NCBI GenBank assembly: GCA_947486785.1
Contig: CANKUU010000007.1
Coordinates: forward strand, 1 to 64,000
Source of the DNA: an uncultured Flavobacteriaceae bacterium
GTDB taxonomy: Bacteria; Bacteroidota; Bacteroidia; Flavobacteriales; Flavobacteriaceae
Direction of reading: 5' to 3'
DNA: 64,000 bases
The notes beneath the pieces are model-generated. The model did no database searches. It was not told where the DNA came from and saw only the letters and a list, made by a program, of their open reading frames with translations. Positions 18,555 to 27,601 of the stretch are shown one piece after another. Both the position numbers and the translations under genes were made by a program. Each line of letters begins with the position of its first letter. Position 1 is the first letter of the stretch.

Positions 18555-19256
18555 ATGTGAATTATTAAAATTATCTTTTTATTTATTGCCATAGCTTCAT
18601 TGACGAGTTGTGCATCTGGCTATTAAATGATTGAGCCTAAAACGATTAATTATGTTTCGACCAACGAAACTGACAATGTGAAACTTGAATATAAATATGA
18701 TTTACTTGACAAAAAATATGCGAAAAAAGAAGTTAAAAAAAGAGTTAAATTAGTTGCTATCAAAATAACTAATAGCTCTGATAAAGATATAATGTTCGGC
18801 GGAGATGCTAAGTTGACTTACGAAAATGGAACTGAAATTTATGTGATGGAGAATGATAAAGTATTCAAAACATTAAAACAAAGTCCTGCATCATATTTGT
18901 GGCATTTACTTTTAACACCTTTAAATCTATATACATCAGGCTCAAATGGAGAACAAACGAGTTCTACACCAATTGGACTTGTAGTTGGTCCAGGTTTGGT
19001 TGGAGGAAATATGATTGCGGCCGGTTCTGCTAATAAAAAATTCAAAACTGAAATGTTAGAATATAACATTAATGGGACCTTAATTAAAAAAGGCGAAACA
19101 AAATATGGATTAATCGGAATTAAATCTGACTCGTTCGATTCGCTAAAATTGAAAATTGAGCAGAAAAAACGTTTTAAAACAACGGATATAAAAAATAACG
19201 CGAGTTGTTTCCAATACAATGGTTCGCGCGTTTTTGTGAAGTCGCCAAATTTTTAA
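18555..19256 (+). pseudogene. Lipoprotein gene of unknown function, two in-frame stops near the start
   Basis: The open part (ATG 18627 to 19256, 209 codons) has no signal peptide and no recognisable domain. Reading the same frame upstream from ATG 18555 gives IIKIIFLFIAIASLTSCASGY, a textbook lipoprotein signal with lipobox LTSC. It is interrupted by TGA at codon 2 (18558-18560) and TAA just before the ATG at 18627 (18624-18626). Both stops fit single or double changes from Lys/Arg codons. The body contains a charged N-terminal part, a Gly/Pro-rich hydrophobic segment (IGLVVGPGLVGGNMIAAGSA) and a beta-rich C-terminus. If only the 209-codon ORF is translated, the product would stay in the cytoplasm. 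Confidence 0.6.
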
Positions 19257-19491
19257 ATTTGACGATTTTTAATAAAAAAATAAATAGTAAAATTTAAAAA
19301 TTCGGCTTGTGTTTCATCCGAAAAGTAACCGCTTATTTTCAGCGCTACTTTTCATATACTGAGCCGTTAAAACGTAACTATGCTATTTGAATGTTAGATA
19401 AAAAAACCGACCTCTTCAATTAAATCGTATTCTATGTAAAAAATTAAGGTTTTAAATAGCTATTATTTTCTATTGTTACTTTAAAATTAAA

Positions 19492-20538
19492 TTAAACTCT
19501 GTTTAGTTTTATAGGGTAAGTTTTTCCAGAAGCCCACTGTGGTACATATAAATTACCATCATTATCAACCAAAACATCGTGCGGATTTCGAAAAGTTTTA
19601 CCGTCGAACTCTGGAGGGGTTAAAATACCGTTCGTATAGTTTGGTTTACTTCCTCCGGGCAGAGATACAATTTTGTTGTTTACATCTAAAATAGCAAGCA
19701 TACCGTCCCATGAATCCCATGTTTTGGTAACAATAACTGCAAAAAAGATGTTTTCTCCGTTTATAACGGGTCGGCATATAGAGCAGCCTGGTAATGCAAT
19801 TGTTTCTAAATGTTTACCTTCTAAGGAAAATCGCTTAAACTCTTGACTTGCTCGCGAAGTAATTAATAAAGTTGGATTTGATGGATTTCTGGTATCTAAA
19901 GTGACTCCGTGGCAACAATTGAATTTGTCTTCTCCTTTTCCACTACCTCCAAAATGATTCAAATATTGTCCTTTTGCATTGTAATGAATAATAAAGTTTT
20001 TGCCATAACCATCGGCAACATAAAATTCACCATTAGGTAAAATCGCTGTCTCTGTAGGAAGAAATTGATCGTTGCTAGTGTAGTCTTCAATTTCTTTGGG
20101 ACACTCAAGAGTCATTATTATTTTGCCATCTAAAGTAGTTTTGAATACTTGATGCGTATTTGGGTCTGTTATAAACAAGAATTGGTCAGAGCCTTCTCCT
20201 GCAATGGATAAGCCATGCGCTCCTGGAAATTCAGTTCCCCAAGAATTTAAAACCTTTCCAGATCTGTCATAGACAATAACGTTATTGTTATGCTCGCCTG
20301 TTGTAGTCATTAATATTCGATTTTTACTGTCTAATACCATTTCATGGCAGTCGTTAACTGGTATTTTTGAGGGGTCTTGTACGCCCCACTCTTTATCAAC
20401 AGTATATCTAAAATCACCATGGCCAATAATTTCATTCATAGCTTTATTTTCTAAGTTATAAGTGTAACCGGGTATAATTAATCCCGCAGCGACGCCTGCT
20501 GTAGATTTTTTAATAAAACTTCTCCGATTAGTTTTCAT
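19492..20538 (-). CDS. NHL-repeat / six-bladed beta-propeller protein with Tat signal
   Basis: 348 residues. The N-terminus MKTNRRSFIKKSTAGVAAG is a twin-arginine signal, so export in folded form is likely. The mature part has repeated blades with NHL character, for example DCHEMVLDSKNRILMTT, GAHGLSIAGEGSDQFLFI, CCHGVTLDTRNPSNPTLLI and NPHDVLVDNDGNLYVPQW. Related propellers act as lyases or binding scaffolds, for instance peptidyl-hydroxyglycine amidating lyases. I cannot assign a reaction. Stand-alone gene with 235 bp downstream and 311 bp upstream that look non-coding. Confidence 0.8.
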   Translation of the reverse strand: MKTNRRSFIKKSTAGVAAGLIIPGYTYNLENKAMNEIIGHGDFRYTVDKEWGVQDPSKIPVNDCHEMVLDSKNRILMTTTGEHNNNVIVYDRSGKVLNSWGTEFPGAHGLSIAGEGSDQFLFITDPNTHQVFKTTLDGKIIMTLECPKEIEDYTSNDQFLPTETAILPNGEFYVADGYGKNFIIHYNAKGQYLNHFGGSGKGEDKFNCCHGVTLDTRNPSNPTLLITSRASQEFKRFSLEGKHLETIALPGCSICRPVINGENIFFAVIVTKTWDSWDGMLAILDVNNKIVSLPGGSKPNYTNGILTPPEFDGKTFRNPHDVLVDNDGNLYVPQWASGKTYPIKLNRV

Positions 20539-20849
20539 TTCGAATAGATTTTTTATTTGTAAGGAGTCTTAAGTAAAGCTTTTTGTAGCGTATGCATTTA
20601 CAAAACAGCTACTAATTTTAAATGTAGTAAAAGTTTGATTAAAATATAGAATCTGTTGTGTTATTTTAATTTCAGAATAGGAATTTTTATGAATAGTTGA
20701 AGTTAGGCTATCCTCGTTACTGTTAAAAATATAGTTGTACTAGAAATTAAAGAAAAATAGGTTTGTGCATTGGCGACAAAAAAAAGCATCAATTTTTTCA
20801 GAAGAAAATCATCATTTGAAGTACTTTTGAATATCCACGTACAAGCTTT
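20539..20849. other. Intergenic region between the propeller gene and murF
   Basis: 311 bp, AT-rich. I see no gene, RNA or repeat in it. Confidence 0.5.
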
Positions 20850-22127
20850 CTATAAAATCTCGAGAATTCGCTCTAAGGCCATACCACGAGAACCCTTGAT
20901 TAGTAATTTTGTTTTCTTTTTTAAACAATTGTTCTTAAAGTAGTTTGCAAATAGTTCATAAGATTCAAATTTTTTTAATGATGTTTTAGTTTTACTAAAA
21001 TTTTCACCAACCAAGTACGCATCACTAAAATTAAACTCTTCCGTTAAATCAGCGATATGTTGATGCTCTATTGCAGCACTAACCCCAAGCTCAAACATAT
21101 CTCCTAAAATAACGACCTTATTTTCTCCTTCTTGATCCTTCATATTTTCCAAAGCAGCTCTCATGCTTGTAGGATTGGCATTATAGGCGTCTAAAATAAT
21201 GTGGTGTCCATTTTGTTCTAATAGTTGAGATCTATTGTTAGTAGGAGTGTAGTTTTCAATAGCATCTTTAATTTTAGTTAAAGAAACGTTTAAATATTTA
21301 CCAATTAAAACAGCAGCAGCGCAATTGGTGAAGTTATAAGTTCCTATCAAGTTCGATTTAATAATAGTTTCCTCCACCTTTAGATGAACAAAAGGGCTTG
21401 CCGCTAATAGTTCTATTCTGTAGTACTGTTGTTGGCTAAATGAAAAACCATATTTATTAATGTATGTAGCAAGTTTATTGGTTTGAACTGGGTCATCTGC
21501 ATTTAAAAAGACCGATTTGTTATTCGAAATAAGAAACTCATACAGTTCACTTTTTCCTTTAATTACTCCCTCTTCACCTCCAAAACCCTCTAAATGAGCT
21601 TTTCCAAAGTTGGTAATGTATCCGTAGTCAGGTTGTGCAATTTTGCATAAAAATTCAATCTCTTTTTGATGGTTTGCACCCATTTCCACTACTGCAATTT
21701 CTGTTGTTGCTTCGATAGAAAGTAAAGTAAGAGGAACGCCAATATGGTTATTTAGATTGCCTTTGGTAGCTACAGTTTTATATTTTTTTGAAAGAACAAC
21801 ATGAAGCAGTTCTTTAGTCGTTGTTTTGCCATTGCTTCCTGTTAATGCGATGACTCTTGCTTTACTTTTATTGCGATGATGGTTTGCCAGTTTTTGTAAT
21901 GTCTTTAGAACATCATCTACTAAAATATATTGGTCAGAAGTGGCGTATTTTTTTTCATCTATAACCGCAAATTTTGCACCTTTTTGTAATGCATCTGAAG
22001 CGAATTTATTTCCGTTAAAATTAGCGCCTTTTAGTGCAAAAAAAATACAATTTGGTAAAATGTTACGAGTGTCGGTTGAGATATTTGGGTACCTTAAAAA
22101 GCGTTGGTAAAGTTCGTTTATATCCAT
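20850..22127 (-). CDS. murF: UDP-N-acetylmuramoyl-tripeptide--D-alanyl-D-alanine ligase
   Basis: About 425 residues from the chosen start. It adds D-Ala-D-Ala to the UDP-MurNAc-tripeptide in the cytoplasm. The N-terminal substrate domain has STDTRNILPNCIFFALKG. The ATP site is ALTGSNGKTTTKELL, and the Mur-ligase motif VVEMGANHQKEI and the C-terminal DAYNANPTSM follow. The frame is open 13 codons further upstream (to 22166), but that extension is hydrophobic and lies over the gldJ terminator, so ATG 22127 (MDINELYQRF) is preferred. It follows gldJ by 66 bp, a conserved pairing in flavobacteria. Confidence 0.94.
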   Translation of the reverse strand: MDINELYQRFLRYPNISTDTRNILPNCIFFALKGANFNGNKFASDALQKGAKFAVIDEKKYATSDQYILVDDVLKTLQKLANHHRNKSKARVIALTGSNGKTTTKELLHVVLSKKYKTVATKGNLNNHIGVPLTLLSIEATTEIAVVEMGANHQKEIEFLCKIAQPDYGYITNFGKAHLEGFGGEEGVIKGKSELYEFLISNNKSVFLNADDPVQTNKLATYINKYGFSFSQQQYYRIELLAASPFVHLKVEETIIKSNLIGTYNFTNCAAAVLIGKYLNVSLTKIKDAIENYTPTNNRSQLLEQNGHHIILDAYNANPTSMRAALENMKDQEGENKVVILGDMFELGVSAAIEHQHIADLTEEFNFSDAYLVGENFSKTKTSLKKFESYELFANYFKNNCLKKKTKLLIKGSRGMALERILEIL

Positions 22128-22140
22128 AAAGTAAAAGTAT

Positions 22141-22173
22141 AAAAAAAGCCCTGACCAATAGGTCAAGGCTTTT
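22141..22173 (-). terminator. Terminator or attenuator between gldJ and murF
   Basis: On the minus strand AAAAGCCTTGACC and GGTCAGGGCTTTT form a hairpin with a TATT loop, followed by a T-run. It sits inside the 66-bp gap and implies that most gldJ transcripts end before murF. Confidence 0.75.
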
Positions 22174-22193
22174 AAATTTTCTAGTGATAATTG

Positions 22194-23858
22194 TTATCTT
22201 GCTTTTTTACCTCTTGGGGTTTTATTTTTTATTTTAGATTTTGAGCCTACTCTTGACATTGCGCATCTAAAGCCGATGTAATCTGTTGCCATATATTGAG
22301 GTAAATATCTACGTTGTGCAGGATCTAACCAGTATGCTCTGTCTCTCCAAGAACCTCCTTTGAAAACGCGAACTTCATCGTTAATCAAAGATGTACGGTT
22401 GTTAGATTTGTCATAAGCACGGGTTAATTTACCAGCAGAATCTCTTTCTACTTTATGCTTTGGTGAATCGTACATCGATCGTTGATTTTCGTCATCTTCT
22501 TCACTAAATTGGTCGAAAAATCTAGATGATCCAGCGTCACCATCTCTGTAAGATCTGTTGTCGGATGAGCTAAAATTAGTTCTTAAATATGTTTCATCTT
22601 CATCAACAGGAACCATTTTTATTTCTCCAGGTAGATTAACAGCGACTACTTTACCATTAGGCAATGTATCATAAACTACAGAATCTCTTAAAATGTTGAC
22701 TTTACCGTCTTCTCCAATAGCAGATTTCATATAAATATTACCTCTGTAGTAGTTGAAGTCACTAACTTCATCATCAACTATCGGTCGGTATACATCAGCT
22801 ACCCACTCAGCAACATTACCTGCCATATCATATAATCCTAAATCGTTTGGTTTATAAGACATTACTTGTGCTGTGATATCAGCGCCATCATCAGACCATC
22901 CAGCAATTCCGCCGTAATCTCCTTTACCTTGCTTAAAGTTAGCTAGTTGATCTCCTCTACCAACACGTTGACCATTTCTAGTGTAATCACCATCCCAAGG
23001 ATATTTTTTTCTACCTCTGTAGTTATTGTACTCACGGGTACCTTGATTGGCTTGAGCAGCGTATTCCCACTCAGTTTCTGTAGGTAATCTATACTCGGGT
23101 GAGATAACACCACTACTTCTCTTTGCGTAGATATTTGTACTATCTTTTTTCATTTTTCCTTGTAAAGAGTCTATCTGGCCATTATAAACAGATTCAGGTC
23201 TATTAAGGTATGCTTCAGTACTAAAAGTACCTTCTACTTCTCCCGAAGATGCTTGATATTTAGCATCTTTTGATAAATAGCCTTCTCGTTCTAACAACAC
23301 TTCGTTAACTCGGTCTGTTCTCCATTCTGCAAATTGGGTTGCTTGTATCCAGTTTACACCAACAACTGGGTATTCTGCATAAGCCGGATGACGTAAATAA
23401 TTATTCGTCATAGTTTCATTAAAACCTAAGCGATTTCTCCAAACTAGAGTATCAGGCAAAGCACCCTTGTAAATATTGGTGTATTTTGGGTTTTCTGGTG
23501 GATAAACACTTTTTAGATAATCAAGATACTCAAGATACATTACATTAGTTACCTCTGTTTCATCCATGTAAAAAGATTGAACATGCTGTGCAGTAGGTGT
23601 ATTATTCCAGTCATGCATCACATCGTCTTGCACTTTACCCTTGGTAAACGTACCACCTTCTATAAAAACGAGACCTGGTGAGGTTTCTTGCTCTTTAAAA
23701 TCAGTATTAAATTGGAAACCGCCTTCTTTGGCATTAATTTTCCAGCCTGTAGCTCTTGAAACATTTTTAGAGGAACCAGACTTTTTACAGCTGTTAACTG
23801 TAAAACCTCCCGCTATAACTGCACAAGAAAGTACAACTTTGATAAACTGTTTTTTCAT
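22194..23858 (-). CDS. gldJ: Gliding motility lipoprotein GldJ
   Basis: 554 residues. The N-terminal lipoprotein signal ends in the lipobox NSC (Cys about 24, followed by KKSGSS). A formylglycine-generating-enzyme / SUMF1-like domain follows, with PGLVFIEGGTFTKG, FYMDETEVTNVMYLEYL, PVVGVNWIQATQFAEWR, YRLPTETEWEYAAQA, MAGNVAEWVADVYR and GGSWRDRAYWLDPAQRRYL ending in IGFRCAM. This arrangement identifies GldJ, a periplasm-facing lipoprotein required in characterised flavobacteria for gliding and type IX secretion. Neighbours murF (downstream) and porV (divergent) support this. Confidence 0.95.
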   Translation of the reverse strand: MKKQFIKVVLSCAVIAGGFTVNSCKKSGSSKNVSRATGWKINAKEGGFQFNTDFKEQETSPGLVFIEGGTFTKGKVQDDVMHDWNNTPTAQHVQSFYMDETEVTNVMYLEYLDYLKSVYPPENPKYTNIYKGALPDTLVWRNRLGFNETMTNNYLRHPAYAEYPVVGVNWIQATQFAEWRTDRVNEVLLEREGYLSKDAKYQASSGEVEGTFSTEAYLNRPESVYNGQIDSLQGKMKKDSTNIYAKRSSGVISPEYRLPTETEWEYAAQANQGTREYNNYRGRKKYPWDGDYTRNGQRVGRGDQLANFKQGKGDYGGIAGWSDDGADITAQVMSYKPNDLGLYDMAGNVAEWVADVYRPIVDDEVSDFNYYRGNIYMKSAIGEDGKVNILRDSVVYDTLPNGKVVAVNLPGEIKMVPVDEDETYLRTNFSSSDNRSYRDGDAGSSRFFDQFSEEDDENQRSMYDSPKHKVERDSAGKLTRAYDKSNNRTSLINDEVRVFKGGSWRDRAYWLDPAQRRYLPQYMATDYIGFRCAMSRVGSKSKIKNKTPRGKKAR

Positions 23859-24470
23859 AATTAGGACTTGATATTCAAATAAGTTAATTGCTTTTTAAAC
23901 CAATTTTAAAATTTGGATTTTGATTAATTAAGCATCTCTTTCGGCATTTAAAACGATGATTTGTATATAATATTTCATTAATAGGTGAAATATTTTAAAA
24001 ACAAATCAATTCACATGAATAGATAGGTGCATCAAAGAAATAATTTTAAAGAAATATAGATCATACAGCAGTTTTCAAGGTCGCAAGTAGGTAGCTAGGC
24101 TACGAAATAGTTTATCTCTTGTTAAATCAAGCATATTTTTTAAGCTGATATTATCTTGTGTAATAGTCGCTTTGAGCGTAAATAACCTACATTAGTATAA
24201 CTAAATTGCGTTTTTGTATCTTAATAGGTGTAGTTTTAGGTGATTTTGTTTGGGTTAAGGCATCGAAGACAAACTACTTATCTTAAATTTGATATGGTAT
24301 TAGAATCATCGTCTGAACGGGTGATTTGTAGATTATGCTCTTTTGGATAAAAATAATACCTCAACTTTATAAGATATCTTTAAAAACGTCGTTTACCTGT
24401 ATGAAACCCTCCTTTTTTGAGGAAAATTGCGCTATAAATAGCTTTTGCCAATTAAAATTACCTGAAAGAA
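23859..24470. other. Intergenic region between gldJ and porV where porU would be expected
   Basis: 612 bp between the divergent gldJ and porV. In other flavobacteria I know, a roughly 3.5 kb porU gene sits here. No ORF over 60 codons is present except shadows, and I could not read any PorU-like or gingipain-like peptide in either strand. The sequence is AT-rich and presumably holds promoters for both flanking genes. Confidence 0.6.
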
Positions 24471-25631
24471 ATGAAGAAAATATCAATGCTAGTGTTGCTT
24501 GCCTTTATTTGTAAAGTAACGGCCCAAGATAACGGGCGAGTAATTACCACAGCTGTTCCTTTTTTAACTATTGCTGCCGATGCAAGATCTGCTGGTATGG
24601 GTGATATTGGAGTTGCAACCTCTGCAGATGCCTTTGCTCAACAATGGAACCCCGCAAAAGTGGTTTTTGCGGAACGTAAAATGGGTATAGGGGTTAGTTA
24701 TACACCATATTTAGAAAGTATTATAACTGACATATCTTTATTAAACGCAAGTTATTTTAACAAGATAAACGATCAAAACGCGTTCGCTCTTAGTCTCCGC
24801 TATTTTACCTTAGGTGAAATAGAATTACGTCAAACAGCAGGCGAACAGGGGCGACGTGTAAAGCCAAATGAATTTTCTCTTGATGGTTCTTACTCTTTAA
24901 AGTTAAGTCCTACTTTTTCGATGTCTGTTGGGGGTAGATATATTAGCTCAAATTTAAAATTTCAGGATGGCGCCGCCGATTCGCAAGCCGCAAATAGTTT
25001 TGCTGTTGATATTTCGGGTTTTTATATGTCTAGAGAAAGAGCTTTCAAAAGTTTTGATGGTAGATGGAGAGCAGGGTTTAATCTTTCAAATCTTGGCCCT
25101 AAAATACAATATGATGAAGGTGGACAGGAGAATTTTTTACCAACTAACTTAAAGCTTGGTGTAGGTTTCGATTTTATTATCGATCAAGACAATATAATAG
25201 GAGTTACTTCTGAATTTAATAAGCTTTTAGTACCAACACCTCAAGATTTTACTGGTCCAAACGGGGAACCTGACGGTATTTTAGATGCCTTAGATAATGA
25301 GGAGTATCAGAAAATTGGTTTTGTTAGTGGTGTATTTAAATCTTTTGGTGATGCGCCAGATGGTTTTGGAGAAGAATTACAAGAATTTACTTGGGCACTT
25401 GGGGCAGAATATACATATCAAGATTCGTTTATGGTGCGCACCGGGTATTTTAATGAAAGTGAGGTAAAAGGTTCTCGAAAGTTTTTCTCTTTGGGTGCGG
25501 GCTTCAAATTTAAATCAACTCAAATAGATTTATCATATTTATTCTCAACATCACAGGTGAGAAACCCTTTAGAAAATACCTTGCGTTTTTCACTGACTTT
25601 TAACCTAGGTGAAGAATTTTATAATTTTTAA
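24471..25631 (+). CDS. porV: Type IX secretion system outer membrane protein PorV
   Basis: 386 residues. Signal peptide MKKISMLVLLAFICKVTAQ is followed by the family hallmark FLTIAADARSAGMGDIGVAT, then AFAQQWNPAKVVFAE. The rest alternates as a FadL-like beta barrel, ending in a typical outer-membrane strand (TLRFSLTFNLG). PorV shuttles T9SS cargo from the SprA translocon to the PorU sortase complex at the cell surface. It is normally encoded right after porU, which is absent here. A good hairpin terminator follows, so it is likely transcribed alone. Confidence 0.95.
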   Translation: MKKISMLVLLAFICKVTAQDNGRVITTAVPFLTIAADARSAGMGDIGVATSADAFAQQWNPAKVVFAERKMGIGVSYTPYLESIITDISLLNASYFNKINDQNAFALSLRYFTLGEIELRQTAGEQGRRVKPNEFSLDGSYSLKLSPTFSMSVGGRYISSNLKFQDGAADSQAANSFAVDISGFYMSRERAFKSFDGRWRAGFNLSNLGPKIQYDEGGQENFLPTNLKLGVGFDFIIDQDNIIGVTSEFNKLLVPTPQDFTGPNGEPDGILDALDNEEYQKIGFVSGVFKSFGDAPDGFGEELQEFTWALGAEYTYQDSFMVRTGYFNESEVKGSRKFFSLGAGFKFKSTQIDLSYLFSTSQVRNPLENTLRFSLTFNLGEEFYNF

Positions 25632-25653
25632 GTAACAAAAATATTTTGCTTCT

Positions 25654-25684
25654 AAAACCTGCTTTTGGCAGGTTTTGTTGTTTT
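25654..25684 (+). terminator. Terminator after porV
   Basis: AAAACCTGC and GGCAGGTTTT form a hairpin with a short T loop, followed by a T-rich tail, 22 bp after the porV stop. Confidence 0.75.
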
Positions 25685-25944
25685 TAAAAAATGCAAAAAA
25701 GTAGTACCATCTTAGCAATCTTTTCTTGTAGCTGTTTTGTCTGAAATAAAAAAGGTAAGACCTTACTATTAGTTTGCTGAATAAATAAGCTCAGTTTATT
25801 TAGGAATTATTTTAAAATAAAGCTGGTGAAAAATACCCATTTTTTTTGAGTTGTGTTACTTCAAATGTATTTCTTATGCTATCTTGTATTGCGAGATTTA
25901 AGGTTTAAATGACCTTCCAAAACTTAATTATTAAATTTTATAGC
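25685..25944. other. Intergenic region before cdd
   Basis: 260 bp after the porV terminator. I see no gene or structured RNA. Confidence 0.4.
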
Positions 25945-26433
25945 ATGAAAAAACGAACTGTTTCTTTTAAAATTTTGGTGTATAATTCGATTGAAGAGCT
26001 TTCTTCCATCGATAATAACTTAATGTTAGCCGCAATAGAGGCTAGAGAAAATGCTTATGCACCATATTCTGATTTTAAAGTTGGGGCAGCAGTTCTTCTA
26101 GAAAACGGAAAAATTGTTTTAGGAAATAATCAAGAAAACGCTGCCTATCCTTCTGGTTTATGTGCAGAACGTGTGGCTATTTTTTATGCAGGAGCAAATT
26201 TTCCGAATGTAAAAATACAATCGATTGCAATTTCCGCAAGTTCAATAAATTATATCTTAGAAACACCTGTAGCACCATGTGGCAGTTGTAGACAATCAAT
26301 GTTAGAGTATGAAACTAAGCAAAATCAGCCTATTTCATTACTTATGATGGGTAAAAAGGGCGAGGTTTTAAAGTGTAATTCTATTTCAGAAATACTACCC
26401 TTGGCTTTCGATAGTTCCTACTTAACGTCATGA
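25945..26433 (+). CDS. cdd: Cytidine deaminase
   Basis: 162 residues from ATG 25945. It deaminates (deoxy)cytidine to (deoxy)uridine in pyrimidine salvage. Zinc-site motifs are Cys73-Ala-Glu75 (LCAERVAIF, Glu75 is the proton shuttle) and Pro-Cys112-Gly-Ser-Cys115 (APCGSCRQS). The substrate loop is APYSDFKVGAAV. The frame extends 12 codons upstream to 25909, but the second ATG gives the expected length and N-terminus. Position between porV and pdhA is a common flavobacterial arrangement. Confidence 0.94.
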   Translation: MKKRTVSFKILVYNSIEELSSIDNNLMLAAIEARENAYAPYSDFKVGAAVLLENGKIVLGNNQENAAYPSGLCAERVAIFYAGANFPNVKIQSIAISASSINYILETPVAPCGSCRQSMLEYETKQNQPISLLMMGKKGEVLKCNSISEILPLAFDSSYLTS

Positions 26434-26548
26434 AATAAACAAAAGTTGGTAAAACCAATCTACGAATACAATTTATTGCTGCGACCCACAAGTTGAAAAT
26501 ATACTAAAACCTTTTTCTTCATTTTTTTTTCACTAGTGATTAAATATG

Positions 26549-26556
26549 TATTTTTG
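26549..26556 (+). promoter_or_regulatory. Putative promoter box for pdhA-pdhC
   Basis: TATTTTTG matches TAnnTTTG, 41 bp before the pdhA ATG. Confidence 0.5.
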
Positions 26557-26597
26557 TTTTCCGTTTTTTGCGGAAAAATTCATTAAAAATTTGGTAA

Positions 26598-27593
26598 ATG
26601 GAAAAAATAACCAAAGAAGTATATTTAAAGTGGTACGAAGACATGCTCTTCTGGAGAAAGTTTGAAGATAAACTTGCTGCTGTTTATATTCAACAAAAAG
26701 TTAGAGGTTTTTTACACTTGTATAATGGTCAAGAAGCAGTCTTAGCCGGCGCTCTACATGCGATGGATTTGTCTAAGGATAGAATGATAACGGCCTACAG
26801 AAACCATGTGCAGCCAATAGGTATGGGGGTTGATCCTAAAAGAGTTATGGCAGAGCTTTATGGTAAAGTTACAGGCACTTCTCAAGGTATGGGTGGTTCT
26901 ATGCATATATTTTCAAAAGAACACCGTTTTCATGGTGGTCATGGCATTGTGGGAGGTCAAATTCCATTAGGTGCGGGCATGGCGTTTGGTGACAAATATG
27001 CAGGTAGAGACAATGTAACACTCTGTTACATGGGTGATGGCGCAGTTCGACAAGGGGCTTTTCATGAGGCGTTAAATTTGGCGATGTTATGGCAGTTGCC
27101 TGTTGTTTTTATTTGCGAAAATAATGGCTATGCTATGGGTACCTCTGTGGCTCGTACATCTTTTTCTACTGATATATGGAAACTAGGTCTTGGTTATGAA
27201 ATGCCTTGTGGGCCAGTAGATGGTATGAATCCTGTAACGGTTGCAGAAGAAATGAGTAAAGCTATCGAGCGAGCGCGATCAGGCGGCGGTCCAACATTTT
27301 TAGAAATGAAGACCTACCGTTATAGAGGACATTCAATGTCAGATGCCCAACACTATCGAACAAAAGATGAGGTAGAAGAATATAAAAAGATAGATCCTAT
27401 CAGTCAAGTCTTGGCGATTATTAAAGAAAATGAATACGCTACAGATGAGGAAATAAAAGCTATTGATAAAGATGTAAAAGCTAGGGTTGCAGAATGTGAA
27501 AAATTTGCAGAAGAATCTGATTATCCTCCAGTAGAACAGCTCTATGATATGGTGTATGATCAAGATAACTTTCCATTTGTAGAACATAAATAA
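26598..27593 (+). CDS. pdhA: Pyruvate dehydrogenase E1 component, alpha subunit
   Basis: 331 residues. With PdhB it decarboxylates pyruvate on thiamine diphosphate. The E1-alpha pattern is clear: an N-terminal LFWRKFEDKLAAVY helix region, GGSMHIFSKEHRFHGGHGIV, the TPP motif GDGAVRQGAFHEALN ending with ENNGYAMGT, the phosphorylation-loop-like region YRYRGHSMSD and a charged C-terminus. It is followed 8 bp later by the E2 gene. The E1-beta partner lies about 20 kb away at 47.3 kb instead of in this operon. Confidence 0.95.
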   Translation: MEKITKEVYLKWYEDMLFWRKFEDKLAAVYIQQKVRGFLHLYNGQEAVLAGALHAMDLSKDRMITAYRNHVQPIGMGVDPKRVMAELYGKVTGTSQGMGGSMHIFSKEHRFHGGHGIVGGQIPLGAGMAFGDKYAGRDNVTLCYMGDGAVRQGAFHEALNLAMLWQLPVVFICENNGYAMGTSVARTSFSTDIWKLGLGYEMPCGPVDGMNPVTVAEEMSKAIERARSGGGPTFLEMKTYRYRGHSMSDAQHYRTKDEVEEYKKIDPISQVLAIIKENEYATDEEIKAIDKDVKARVAECEKFAEESDYPPVEQLYDMVYDQDNFPFVEHK

Positions 27594-27601
27594 ATAAGTA
27601 G

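Noticed and set aside
18558-18560. Selenocysteine or other recoding of the TGA after the lipoprotein ATG
   Set aside because: A second stop (TAA) follows 22 codons later and no recoding hairpin or selenocysteine genes are visible; mutation is simpler.
23859-24470. Possible decayed porU sequence in the gldJ-porV gap
   Set aside because: I read all frames by eye and found no PorU-like peptide; a sensitive profile search could still change this.
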